Below are positions 17,659 to 27,025 of a DNA stretch of 64,000 nt, piece after piece (positions within the stretch are counted from its first letter, which is position 1; the number at the start of each line of letters is the position of its first letter). Both the position numbers and the translations under genes were made by a program. Source of the stretch: Fodinibius salsisoli (GTDB lineage: Bacteria > Bacteroidota > Rhodothermia > Balneolales > Balneolaceae); the NCBI RefSeq assembly GCF_026229185.1, contig NZ_JAGGJA010000001.1:62001-126000 (forward strand). Reading direction: 5' to 3'. The notes under the pieces are model-generated. The model was not told where the DNA came from, ran no database searches, and saw only the letters and a program-made list of their open reading frames with translations.

Positions 17659-20484
17659 CTAACGGTCTTGCAGTCTTTTAAATTGAAAATTATAGGTCCC
17701 TGAACCCAGCCGGATACGAGTTGTAGAATTTGCCTCGCTCACCTTCTGTACTTCTATATCGTCATGATTTTCCACTGGTATTCCCGATTCTGTGGTCTGT
17801 CCAACATCAGCAGAAGGTATAACCACTGTGGCCGTAGCATTGACAGGAATAGTCACATTAATTTCACCATGATCTTCTGACTGTTCCCATGCTGATTTTA
17901 TCCGCCCATTGGGAGAATCGTACCAGGCTTTGGTCCATTCTATTTTGCCCACCATATCCGGTTCAATAAGAATATGCTCATATGCCTTTGAATCCTCTGT
18001 CTGCTGGATCCCTCCCAGGCCACTATAGAACCACTCCATAATATGGCCCAGCATCAGGTGATTATTGGAGACCCGCTTCAGGGCCGCCCACGACTCGGTA
18101 AGAGCCGTAGCTCCTTTTTTAAGCTGAAATCCGTACCCCGGCACATCATCCCGCGCATTCATCTCATACAAAAGCTGAGAAGCTCCTCCCTGTTCCAGTG
18201 CTTTAACCAGATAATTGAATCCTACATCGCCGGCGGTAAGTGCCTTATCATTTGCCCGGATGGAATCGGTGAGGTTCTTAAAGACCTGCTTTTGATCCAG
18301 GCTATCAGCCAATCCAACAACCAGCGGCATGGCCATGGACGTCTGGCTGCCGGTTGCATAGACGCCACTTTCTCCATTATAGAATCTTTTGTTGAAGGCT
18401 TGTTTTATATCTTCAGCTCGGGCACTGTAACTTTCAGCCTGGTCAGCCTTTCTCAGCGTTTCAGCCATTTCACCCAGCAATTTCACATCATAATAGTAGA
18501 TAGCGGTGGCCGTGAGAGCTTTGGGCGTGAGTTGTGCCAAGCCCGGTGGCTCGGGACCATGATCATACCAGTCACCCAGCCCGTGTGACACGATGTGATT
18601 ATCCACCTTGCTCTGCAGGTAGTCGACATATTTGGTCATCATCGGCCAGGCTTCTTCCATGATCTGTGTGTCGCCGTACCACTTGTAGATCATCCACGGA
18701 AGAATAACGGAAGCACTGCCCCATTCCGGGGAATCACGAAAGCCAATGCCCCAGTTGAATTCAACGTATTCCGGGGCAATATTGGGAACCAACCCCTCCT
18801 CTGTTTGAGCGTCCATCATATCAAACACCAGTTTTTTATACAGGTGATAGAGGTGATAGTTGTAGTGGATAGATCCGCCCATCAGATGAGTTTGCTCCAT
18901 CCATCCCAACTTTTCGCGATGGGGACAATCGGTAACCACACTCTGGATGTTGCTCTTTATAGCCCAGTTGATCAACGAGTAAATGTTATTGAACAATTCG
19001 TAAGAGGTTTCAAAATGTCCGGTTCGGGGAGCGGAGCTGCGCGTATGCAGAAATTTAAGGTCTGACACTTTGGGTTTAATCTCTTGCTCTACGGAATCGG
19101 GAGCAGCGCCTTCTACCTGTATATAACGGAAGCCGTAATAAGTAAACTTGGGCTGCCAGGTTTCCGTACCCTCGCCCTTCAACGTATATTTGTAATAATG
19201 GGGACTGCCAGTGGCATCCTGGTTGGCCAAACCCTCATCAGACAGGAGTTCAGCAGGTCGTAAAATCACCTCCTCTCCTTTCTTCCCTTTAACTTCCAAC
19301 TGCATAATACCGGACGCATTCTGTCCAAAATCATAAATATATTTTCCCGGTTCCGGCTCCAGGATACGCTTTACCTCCAGGGTATCCATGATTTTCACAG
19401 GATAATTAATTTGTGCTTCAAGCTGACCGCCCGGCGCATCTAAAGCCAAGGCCGATTTCCAGTCTTCATCAGTATTGAAATCCGGGCTATCCCACCCCGG
19501 CTGTTCCAAACGGGCGTCATAGTTCTCCCCCCCGTATATGCTGGAATAAGTAATGGGCGAGGGCGACGTTTTCCAGCCGGAGTCTGTAACAATATTCCGA
19601 ACCGAGCCATCTTCAAATACGATCTTCAGCCGGCTGATCATCCTGGGCATGCCGTAGTTAATCACGAGCTTCCGGTACCGCTCCCGATTTACATTGTGGA
19701 AACCGTTGCCGACAGTAGCGCCCAACACATTTTCGCCCTGACTTAATTGGTCAGTCAAATCATACGTATTGTAAAAAACAGTTTCTTGGTAGTCGGTCCA
19801 CCCCGGAGCCAGGAAACGATCGCCTATTTTTTGTCCATTGAGACGAGCCTCATAATGCCCAAGCCCGGAAATAAAAAGCAGGGCCTCTTTGACCGGCTTG
19901 TCAATAGAAAAAAACTTTCGAAATTGAGGAATAACCGGACGTTTTTGCCCTTTTTCTCCAAGATCATCACCCGAACCGTGAACCCCGGGAACAACCTGCA
20001 TTGAGTCTGGCAATCTTTCGTAGCCGATCCATTCAGCACCCTTCCAACCACCGGAATCAGGCAGTGCGGTATAAAAGGTACCGGGACTACTCCAGTCAGA
20101 AACTGCCCCATTTTCATCCCAGACTCTTACTTTCCATACATTTTTTTGGGCGGGCTGAAGTGAAGTTCCACCATAAGGGATCCTCGTGTTGTTCGTATCT
20201 TCCTGTTTAGCAGAATCCCAAACGTAATCTCCACTTTCCAGCTCTTCCACTGAAGCAGCGACTATGATCTGCCGGGCGGTTTGATACTGGTTTCGTTTGG
20301 CCGAACTCATCTCCCAGCTAAAAGAAAGGGTTTCCGATAATACTCCCCGGGAAACCGTCTTGCCGTTACTTTGGACCGAGACGACCTGTATGGAAGCTTC
20401 CTGACTGCAACCCATACTGGAAAAAGCAACCAGTAAGCAGAATGTCACAAGAAAATATGAATCAGAAGGTAGCCTTAGCCGCAT
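17659..20484 (-). CDS. GH78 alpha-L-rhamnosidase lipoprotein
   Basis: The 941-residue protein has a lipobox SSMGC (Cys26). Its domain order is typical: an N-terminal beta-domain (about 35-140), a Bac_rhamnosid_N sandwich (about 195-360), a second sandwich (about 365-475), an (alpha/alpha)6 barrel (about 480-830) and a C-terminal beta-domain. The catalytic segment TDCPHREKLGWMEQ at 518-531 carries Glu530 where many GH78 enzymes have GD; the EQ form is, as I recall, one recognised branch. A second acidic segment, SPEWGS, lies at 585-590. It should remove terminal alpha-L-rhamnose by inversion. It lies 44 bp downstream of a BNR propeller gene and 119 bp before the modular PL1. Confidence 0.93.
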   Translation of the reverse strand: MRLRLPSDSYFLVTFCLLVAFSSMGCSQEASIQVVSVQSNGKTVSRGVLSETLSFSWEMSSAKRNQYQTARQIIVAASVEELESGDYVWDSAKQEDTNNTRIPYGGTSLQPAQKNVWKVRVWDENGAVSDWSSPGTFYTALPDSGGWKGAEWIGYERLPDSMQVVPGVHGSGDDLGEKGQKRPVIPQFRKFFSIDKPVKEALLFISGLGHYEARLNGQKIGDRFLAPGWTDYQETVFYNTYDLTDQLSQGENVLGATVGNGFHNVNRERYRKLVINYGMPRMISRLKIVFEDGSVRNIVTDSGWKTSPSPITYSSIYGGENYDARLEQPGWDSPDFNTDEDWKSALALDAPGGQLEAQINYPVKIMDTLEVKRILEPEPGKYIYDFGQNASGIMQLEVKGKKGEEVILRPAELLSDEGLANQDATGSPHYYKYTLKGEGTETWQPKFTYYGFRYIQVEGAAPDSVEQEIKPKVSDLKFLHTRSSAPRTGHFETSYELFNNIYSLINWAIKSNIQSVVTDCPHREKLGWMEQTHLMGGSIHYNYHLYHLYKKLVFDMMDAQTEEGLVPNIAPEYVEFNWGIGFRDSPEWGSASVILPWMIYKWYGDTQIMEEAWPMMTKYVDYLQSKVDNHIVSHGLGDWYDHGPEPPGLAQLTPKALTATAIYYYDVKLLGEMAETLRKADQAESYSARAEDIKQAFNKRFYNGESGVYATGSQTSMAMPLVVGLADSLDQKQVFKNLTDSIRANDKALTAGDVGFNYLVKALEQGGASQLLYEMNARDDVPGYGFQLKKGATALTESWAALKRVSNNHLMLGHIMEWFYSGLGGIQQTEDSKAYEHILIEPDMVGKIEWTKAWYDSPNGRIKSAWEQSEDHGEINVTIPVNATATVVIPSADVGQTTESGIPVENHDDIEVQKVSEANSTTRIRLGSGTYNFQFKRLQDR

Positions 20485-20528
20485 ATCGCTTTTATGGAAA
20501 TACTTAATATTCGTCTCATATCTGGCCG

Positions 20529-21869
20529 CTATTCACTTTTAATCCATGCCTCATTAAACGTAGCATACTTTATCGTTTTCTTTGCATCGGACTTTGACTT
20601 AGGACGACGAAAACTGTAGGTAGCATGGAGCGTTCCGTCCTCTCCCTGAATGATGGCCGGATAGGCAGCATACACAGAGGTTGTATCACTGGGATTATAT
20701 TCTATTTTCTTTTTCCAGGGCCAGGTTTTGCCTCCATCTTCCGATAGCGCCACGGCCAGGCTATGGCGCTCTTCAATCGTGTCATTATAGAGCATCACCC
20801 AGTGACCATTATCCAAAGTAACGATATCGGCCGCGGAACTGGGATTTGGAAAGTCAGTATCCTTCACGGTACTCCAGCTTTGCCCGTCATCCGTTGATCG
20901 GCTAACCATCAGTTGCTTCGGTTCCGGACCACTGTCGCGCATGTAGGCGACAAGTTCCCCAGAAGCGGTCTCAGCAATGGTAGGCTGTAAATTTCCAAAA
21001 CCCACAAGCGGATCGCTAAAATTCCAGCTCTCTCCCTGGTTATCCGTATAGGCCATCATCGAAAAACTGAATCCATCCGAATAAAGCGGAAGAATGATTC
21101 TCCCGGAGGAAGTAACCACCGGCTTGCTGCGGGTCTGCCACCCCATTCGGCGAAAGTATGGATAACCCAGTTGGGCCGGCTTGTACTCCTTATCAACCAA
21201 CAAACCATCCTTGACCATATCTTTTCCGGCTGATTTTGAAATCAGCTCTTCCGATTCTTCTTCCCAGTTGGTGACAGTTTGCTGGTTGGCGTGCTGCTTA
21301 ACATACGTCTTATATTCCGCAACCTGCTCCTCAACCGAAGCTACAAAAGCATCGTTGGGCTGGATGCCCCACTCCGCCTTGTCTCCCGGCTTAACGTGCA
21401 GGTCCGCCTGCCATTTCCATTCGGGAGCCCCATCTGTGTTCGTATAGTCTTCGCTGATGCGGTATTTTAGCAGAGAGGTCTTCCATTGGTTGGCAATCAC
21501 CGTATACCAGAATAACCAAAGCCGGTCCTTTTTATCCACAAATAACACCGGGTTGATATCCGGGAACCCTTCTACGTCAGCCATCAAGAATGGCTGACTC
21601 CAGCTTGTACTTCCGGCCTTCTTGCGGGCCCCCATGATTCGCACATCATCAGCCCATCGCTCACCACTACCGTGAAACCAGCTCGCCAGTAAGTCTCCAT
21701 TGGAAAGCTCAACGATGGTCGATCCGTGCAAATGCTGCTCCTGAAATGGGACGATCAACTCAGCATTAAATTCCGGATTTTGCCCGTAAGCATACGGTCC
21801 GAAAAGACCGATTATAAAAACTGTAACGACACTAAATTTTATTGCAGCTAATCCCTTATTAATTTTCAT
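20529..21869 (-). CDS. Sialidase-like BNR beta-propeller exo-hydrolase
   Basis: The 446-residue protein has a signal peptide (cleavage near YAYGQ, residue 30). At least three Asp-box-like repeats are visible: TDNQGESWNF, STDDGQSWST and SEDGGKTWPW. The opening QEQHLHGSTIVELSNGDLLASWF and the DDVRIMGARK segment are the usual first blade of bacterial sialidase-like proteins. Relative to the shorter BNR protein at 36724-37815 it carries an extra stretch of roughly 80 residues in the middle. True sialic acid is unlikely as a substrate in a pectin locus. Related GH33 proteins in RG-II loci act on keto-deoxy acids such as Dha, but the specificity here cannot be read from the sequence. It is the first gene of its block. 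Confidence 0.75.
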   Translation of the reverse strand: MKINKGLAAIKFSVVTVFIIGLFGPYAYGQNPEFNAELIVPFQEQHLHGSTIVELSNGDLLASWFHGSGERWADDVRIMGARKKAGSTSWSQPFLMADVEGFPDINPVLFVDKKDRLWLFWYTVIANQWKTSLLKYRISEDYTNTDGAPEWKWQADLHVKPGDKAEWGIQPNDAFVASVEEQVAEYKTYVKQHANQQTVTNWEEESEELISKSAGKDMVKDGLLVDKEYKPAQLGYPYFRRMGWQTRSKPVVTSSGRIILPLYSDGFSFSMMAYTDNQGESWNFSDPLVGFGNLQPTIAETASGELVAYMRDSGPEPKQLMVSRSTDDGQSWSTVKDTDFPNPSSAADIVTLDNGHWVMLYNDTIEERHSLAVALSEDGGKTWPWKKKIEYNPSDTTSVYAAYPAIIQGEDGTLHATYSFRRPKSKSDAKKTIKYATFNEAWIKSE

Positions 21870-22105
21870 GGCACTACCTGTATTGATACAAAATTTGCAT
21901 TTAACAACCTTTTCCCCTCATCATTTACTCAGACTATCTCAACCAAAGATTCAAAAACCTCCGTGCCCCTCGGGATCGGGAACCATGAATCTAATAATTT
22001 AAATCTTTTTTTACTAATGAAAATAGATTTTGTTTATAAAAAAATATATTTTGTCTGAGCGTCATCTTTGTTAAAAAATAATTTCAGCGAGCAAATTATT
22101 TACCT
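21870..22105. promoter_or_regulatory. Divergent promoter region between BNR gene and GH95 gene
   Basis: This 236-bp spacer separates the start of the minus-strand BNR/GH78/PL1/GH106 block from the plus-strand GH95 gene. The half next to GH95 is very AT-rich (about 21995-22080) and is a likely promoter area. I see no coding sequence and no clear long dyad. Shared control of both directions from here is plausible. Confidence 0.4.
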
Positions 22106-24994
22106 ATGATTGGGGACAACCAGGGATTCACCAACATTTTTTGCTATGCATCGACTTGGATCGGGATATGCATCTTATTTCAATTCCTCATCGGCTGCAA
22201 TAATAATAGTCAGACAGAAGAGAAATTAATCCTGTGGTATGAGCAACCTGCTACTACATGGACCGAAGCGCTTCCTATCGGGAATGGCCGGCTTGGCGCC
22301 ATGATCTACGGCGATCCATCTGAAGAACATATTCAGTTTAATGAAGAAACGTTATGGACCGGGGAACCACGGGCCTACCATCGCGAGGGCGCCTCTAAAT
22401 ACCTTTCCGAAATACGCGCCTTGCTTTTCCAGGACAACCAAGATGAGGCTGAGGCTCTTGCCCAAGAAGAATTCATGGGACGCAAATACCATGAAGAAAC
22501 CTATGGCCAATTGAAAGAGGAGTGGCTGCAAAAAGTTCGAGAACGTGTAGTAGCCCCCGAAAACCCATCCAATAAGAACTATGATGACAGCAACTGGGAC
22601 ACGATGACGGTGCCCATGGAAGACGGCTGGAGAAACGCCGGACTTGAAGGACGGGATGGGGCCGTTTGGTTTCGAACCCATTTTGAGCTTCCACAAGATT
22701 GGAACGGACAAGATCTCACCCTAAAGCTGGGACACATTCGGGACCAGGATTTCACCTACGTGAATGGACAACAAATTGGATCCACCCAGGGAAAAGACCA
22801 ACACCGAAGTTACACTATTCCCGCTTCTCATTTGACACCGGGTACAAACACTATTGCGGTCCAGATTATCAATTACTTTGATAAAGGAGGCTTTACCGGC
22901 TTCGGGGACAGTGATCAATCACTGATGGTGTATCCCAAAGAAGCCGACCCAAAAGAAGGGATATCGCTCAATAAAAAATGGAGCTACAAACCTCAGGATC
23001 TCCAGCCCCCGGGCTATCCCGACTACATGGCCAAATACCAGCCCTTCGGAGATCTCCACATCGAGTTTGATGGGCACGATCAGGTTACAGACTACCGACG
23101 GGAACTTGATCTTGCCAATGCCACGGCTAAAACTGCCTACACTGTTGATGGCACCCGGTACACCCGCGAATACTTTGCCAGTGCCCCGGACCAGACGATC
23201 GCGATTCATTTGTCCGCTGACCAGGCCGGCAAGATTAGTTTCCAGGCTGACATGACAAGCCCACACTTTGGCTTCACCACCCAAAAAATTAATGAGAATA
23301 CGCTTGGACTGTCAGTAGAAGTCCGCAACAGCGTGGTCAAAGGACGAAGCTATCTGAATATCCAGTCTGATGGGGGCAGCATAAAAGTATCTGACAATGA
23401 GATTACCGTTGAAGGAGCAGATGAGGCGACTCTTTATCTCTCAGCGGGAACTAATTTCAAAAACTATAAAGACGTATCCGGTGACCCCGAAGTAATCTCT
23501 GCTCGTGTCATGCAGGGAATCACCGACAACAGTTATGATGAAATAAAATCCAGGCATATCGACGACTATCAACAGTATTTTAATACTTTGAGTATTGACT
23601 TGGGCAATTCTCCCAATGCCAGCCTGCCTACCGACGAGCGCATCCAACAATTTGCCCAATCCAAAGATCCCAGCCTGGTGGCCCTGCATATGCAATACGG
23701 TCGGTACCTGTTGATCTCCAGTTCTCGTCCCGGTACTCAGCCGGCGAACCTGCAGGGCATCTGGAATGATAAGTTATCTCCGCCCTGGGAAAGCAAGTAC
23801 ACAACGAATATAAATGTAGAGATGAATTACTGGCCGGCTGAGCTGCTAAACCTGCCGGACCTCCACAAGCCTTTGATTAAGATGACCGAAGAGTTGGCAC
23901 AGGCCGGCAAGCAAACAGCCCGAGAACACTATGATGCCCGAGGATGGGTGCTGCATCACAATACGGATATTTGGCGCGGCACGGCCCCGGTCAATGCCTC
24001 CAATCATGGCATTTGGGTCACCGGAGGTGCCTGGCTTAGTCACCAGCTCTGGAACCGGTTTCAGTTTAACCAGGATACCCTGTACCTGGAAAAAATCTCC
24101 TACCCGATCATGAAAGAAGCAGCTAAATTTTTTGTGGACTTCCTGGTTGAAGACCCTGATACAGGCTGGTTGATCAGTACGCCTTCAAACTCTCCTGAAA
24201 TCGGGGGACTGGTAGCGGGGCCAACTATGGATCATCAGCTTATCCGGGATCTTTTTCAAAATTCTATAGCAGCCAGTAAAATACTTGATGTCGATCCGGC
24301 CTTCAGAGACACTTTACAGCGAAAGTATGAACGTATTGCGCCGAACCAAATCGGTAAACACGGGCAGTTGCAAGAGTGGCTTGAAGATAAAGACGATCCC
24401 GAAGAAACACATCGCCACGTCTCTCACCTGTGGGGACTGCATCCTGGGAATGAAATTAACTGGAAAGAAACCCCAGAACTTTACGACGCTGCCCGCCAGT
24501 CGCTTCTTTTCAGGGGCGATGGCGGAACCGGATGGAGTCTTGCATGGAAAATTAATTTCTGGGCTCGTTTCCGGGATGGTGACCATGCATACAAACTGGT
24601 CAAAAAGATGTTAAGCCCGGTCGATAATCCCAACAGTGATATCGAAGGAGCATCCTATCCCAATATGTTTGATGCCCATCCTCCTTTCCAAATCGACGGC
24701 AACTTTGGAGGAGCGGCTGGTGTCGCTGAAATGCTTGTCCAAAGTCATATCGATCATACCATTGACATCCTGCCGGCCCTGCCCTCTGCTCTTTCTCAGG
24801 GGAGCATCAAAGGTATTCGGGCCCGGGGTAGTTTTGAGCTGGAGATGAGCTGGTCAGAAGGTGACCTCCAATCCCTGACCGTAATCTCAAAGGCCGGCAA
24901 AAAATGTACTCTCAGATATGATGGAAAAATAACAAGCTTCAAAACGGAGAAAGGGGAACAGTATCAATTAGGTGGGGATCTGAATCTTCTTTAA
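22106..24994 (+). CDS. GH95 alpha-L-fucosidase/alpha-L-galactosidase with inserted beta-sandwich domain
   Basis: The 962-residue lipoprotein (FLIGC, Cys31) starts its GH95 domain at LWYEQPATTWTEALPIGNGRLGAMIYGD. After EEFMGRKYHEETYG (about 122-134) the family sequence is interrupted by about 160 residues. The insert resembles the sugar-binding domain of GH2 enzymes (WFRTHFELP, YVNGQQIGSTQG, NTIAVQIIN). GH95 resumes at KYQPFGDLHIEFDGH (about 310). The (alpha/alpha)6 catalytic part includes NLQGIWNDKLSPPWESKYT, EMNYWPAELLNL and SHLWGLHPG. The family inverts alpha-1,2-fucosides, and a Bacteroides member removes alpha-L-galactose from RG-II. It is the only glycosidase on the plus strand and has no operon partner. 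Confidence 0.92.
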   Translation: MIGDNQGFTNIFCYASTWIGICILFQFLIGCNNNSQTEEKLILWYEQPATTWTEALPIGNGRLGAMIYGDPSEEHIQFNEETLWTGEPRAYHREGASKYLSEIRALLFQDNQDEAEALAQEEFMGRKYHEETYGQLKEEWLQKVRERVVAPENPSNKNYDDSNWDTMTVPMEDGWRNAGLEGRDGAVWFRTHFELPQDWNGQDLTLKLGHIRDQDFTYVNGQQIGSTQGKDQHRSYTIPASHLTPGTNTIAVQIINYFDKGGFTGFGDSDQSLMVYPKEADPKEGISLNKKWSYKPQDLQPPGYPDYMAKYQPFGDLHIEFDGHDQVTDYRRELDLANATAKTAYTVDGTRYTREYFASAPDQTIAIHLSADQAGKISFQADMTSPHFGFTTQKINENTLGLSVEVRNSVVKGRSYLNIQSDGGSIKVSDNEITVEGADEATLYLSAGTNFKNYKDVSGDPEVISARVMQGITDNSYDEIKSRHIDDYQQYFNTLSIDLGNSPNASLPTDERIQQFAQSKDPSLVALHMQYGRYLLISSSRPGTQPANLQGIWNDKLSPPWESKYTTNINVEMNYWPAELLNLPDLHKPLIKMTEELAQAGKQTAREHYDARGWVLHHNTDIWRGTAPVNASNHGIWVTGGAWLSHQLWNRFQFNQDTLYLEKISYPIMKEAAKFFVDFLVEDPDTGWLISTPSNSPEIGGLVAGPTMDHQLIRDLFQNSIAASKILDVDPAFRDTLQRKYERIAPNQIGKHGQLQEWLEDKDDPEETHRHVSHLWGLHPGNEINWKETPELYDAARQSLLFRGDGGTGWSLAWKINFWARFRDGDHAYKLVKKMLSPVDNPNSDIEGASYPNMFDAHPPFQIDGNFGGAAGVAEMLVQSHIDHTIDILPALPSALSQGSIKGIRARGSFELEMSWSEGDLQSLTVISKAGKKCTLRYDGKITSFKTEKGEQYQLGGDLNLL

Positions 24995-25155
24995 TAAAGA
25001 ATTAGAGGTACTAAGATTAGCTGTCAGTTTATAATACTGAAAGTTCCATTGGGGTTTATTCATCTGCTTACGCGATAGAAGACCGATGACACCGTTGGAC
25101 AGATCAGCACGAATAACAATATTGTATCCCGGGCCCATCTGTTGAATCCGCAAAA
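24995..25155. other. Convergent intergenic region
   Basis: These 161 bp lie between the ends of two convergent genes. A perfect 7-bp palindrome, TTCTTTA/TAAAGAA, straddles the GH95 stop codon at 24987-25001. I see no GC-rich hairpin with a T-run that would make a standard terminator. The minus strand stays open across part of the region, but the translation resembles no family I know. Confidence 0.35.
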
Positions 25156-26886
25156 TCAGTGTTCCAAGTTCCCTGATTCCAAATTCTGTCTCATCTGCTC
25201 TGTGCGGTGCCGGAGAACCTCTCGGTTCAGCTGGAACTTCACCATCCCCAGCGGGTGGAAACGCTTGTCGTTGTCGATGGCCGCGTAGACCACCGTATAT
25301 ATGCCATGGCCCTCCGGGATCAGCCCCATGGGCGTACGCATGATGTCCCACCATTGGTCCACCTTGGTTCGGATGGGAAAGTAGTGGCTTTCGGTCCAGT
25401 GGAGCCCATCCAGCGACAGGGAGTAGCCGAACATATTCGGCAGGTGCAGCCCCCAGCCGTCCGGCCCACCGTCATAAATGGCAATATAGACGCCATTGGG
25501 AAGCTGGCTCACGATCGGATTCTCAATAAACCACGGGTGCATGCTGGTAATCGGGTTCACCGTCGTATCCATGCGGGCCCACGGTCCCTCCAGCGAGTCG
25601 GCTTTGGCTAAGCCTACGTACCACCCTTGCTGCGTGCTGTCGGGATAGTTACTCCACTGTCCCCAGGGAAAACCGCCTCCGTAAAAGGCGTGCCAGCCGC
25701 CCTCCACTTTGAAGGGAAAAAAAGACTGTACGGCCTGGCGGCCTTCCCAGAGTTGTGAATTGAGGCCGGGTTCCATGATAATTCCCCGGTCCTCATAAGG
25801 ACCTCCAATGCCTTCCTTTCCCTTTTGGACAGACTGCGCCTGCCAGATGCGGCCAAACGAGTGGTTGGGTTCAATCGTCCGGTGGGTGGTATACCCCACA
25901 TAGGTAGCGAGCCACCGGTTTTCTTTTTCGCTAAAGGTTGGCATAAACGACCACAGGGCGCTGCGCCGGTCATTAGCCGGATTATCGGTATCCGTCACCG
26001 CATAGTCGCCACTGGATTCGTATAAGGTGGACTGCCGGGTCCAGTGGACCGCATCTTTGCTGGTCCAGTGGGCAATACGGGTTTTGACGCGGTCCTGGTA
26101 GGAGCCGATCCCCTCTTCTCCAATGCGTTCGGTCGGGAACATGTGATAGGTATCATCAATCTTCACCAGGCGACCGCCTTCGAACCCGCCGCGGTTGCCC
26201 TCGGTGCCGGGCATGCCTTTGTCAACTACCGGCTGGTCTTTACCACCCACAATATCAAAGAGGGCCGCCTTTTCCGAAAAGCCTTCCACAATGAACGTAT
26301 CCCACTCGCAGCCATCCATCCGCCCGGCGTTGCGGGGCGTGATGGGCTGTTCTGCCTCAATAACCCCTACGACAGAGAAGAGACCATTGCGTTGTGGCTG
26401 GATGGTGTGCTTCCCCGCTTCCAGCGGCAGGGCATAGATATCCACCGGCGGAAGCCCGGTAAAGGTCAGCCCGTTCTCCAGGATTGGTTGTGCAGAGAGC
26501 GGCCCGTCAAAATCTGATGGCTCCAGATATTTCCCCTCATCCTCCGCCTGAAACAGGGCTAACAGCACTTTGGCCGGTTGGTCAAACTCGATAGTGATGG
26601 CAACAGGCTGCTGCCCTTCTATGCTTTGGGCTGGTATCCTGATGCCTTTTAATCCCTTAATCTCCGGAGCCACCCGCACCACGCAGTGCTCTCGTCCGGC
26701 ATAAGGATGCCCCAGATCATCCACTTGGAATGGGGGATATCCAGCAGATAATATCTCAAACGGCGCCTCCCGCCAAGCGGAACTATCTGTTTGCATAACC
26801 GATGGATTGGCGATAACGGTATTGAAGCTCAAAAAAACGAGCGAAGAACTGAGAAATAAGTATTGAAAATTTTGAAAGCTATTCAT
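25156..26886 (-). CDS. Secreted GH43/GH32-like five-bladed propeller protein, family uncertain
   Basis: I chose the ATG at 26884-26886 because the following residues form a normal signal peptide (MNSFQNFQYLFLSSSLVFLSF); the frame is open 19 codons further. About 170 residues of N-terminal beta-structure, with VAPEIKGLKGIRIPAQ, precede a propeller. The propeller shows repeats such as RIAHWTSKDAVHWTRQ, WLATYVGYTTHR, GWYVGLAKADSLEGPW, NPIVSQLPNGVYIAIYDGG and SLDGLHWTES. This alternation of short strands with W-rich turns is usual for GH43, GH32 and GH117-like hydrolases. I cannot assign a family. It ends the long enzyme operon and probably acts on a pectin-derived sugar. Confidence 0.65.
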   Translation of the reverse strand: MNSFQNFQYLFLSSSLVFLSFNTVIANPSVMQTDSSAWREAPFEILSAGYPPFQVDDLGHPYAGREHCVVRVAPEIKGLKGIRIPAQSIEGQQPVAITIEFDQPAKVLLALFQAEDEGKYLEPSDFDGPLSAQPILENGLTFTGLPPVDIYALPLEAGKHTIQPQRNGLFSVVGVIEAEQPITPRNAGRMDGCEWDTFIVEGFSEKAALFDIVGGKDQPVVDKGMPGTEGNRGGFEGGRLVKIDDTYHMFPTERIGEEGIGSYQDRVKTRIAHWTSKDAVHWTRQSTLYESSGDYAVTDTDNPANDRRSALWSFMPTFSEKENRWLATYVGYTTHRTIEPNHSFGRIWQAQSVQKGKEGIGGPYEDRGIIMEPGLNSQLWEGRQAVQSFFPFKVEGGWHAFYGGGFPWGQWSNYPDSTQQGWYVGLAKADSLEGPWARMDTTVNPITSMHPWFIENPIVSQLPNGVYIAIYDGGPDGWGLHLPNMFGYSLSLDGLHWTESHYFPIRTKVDQWWDIMRTPMGLIPEGHGIYTVVYAAIDNDKRFHPLGMVKFQLNREVLRHRTEQMRQNLESGNLEH

Positions 26887-27025
26887 CGCTGACTTGGTTA
26901 AAATTGTAAATCGTATTATCCTTTTAAACTTTAGCTTATTCACCTCTTACGGTTTGCTATTCGGAAATCAACTACAATCCAATGATTATCAGATAGAGGT
27001 AACATATTTGAACGACTCTATCTTA

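Noticed and set aside
20529-21869. A genuine sialic acid utilisation system
   Set aside because: No epimerase, kinase or N-acetylglucosamine enzymes accompany the BNR proteins and the NanA-like aldolase; the setting is pectin.
24968-25354. A minus-strand frame running across the gap between the GH95 and propeller genes
   Set aside because: It overlaps both well-supported genes and the part in the gap resembles no protein I know; probably chance.
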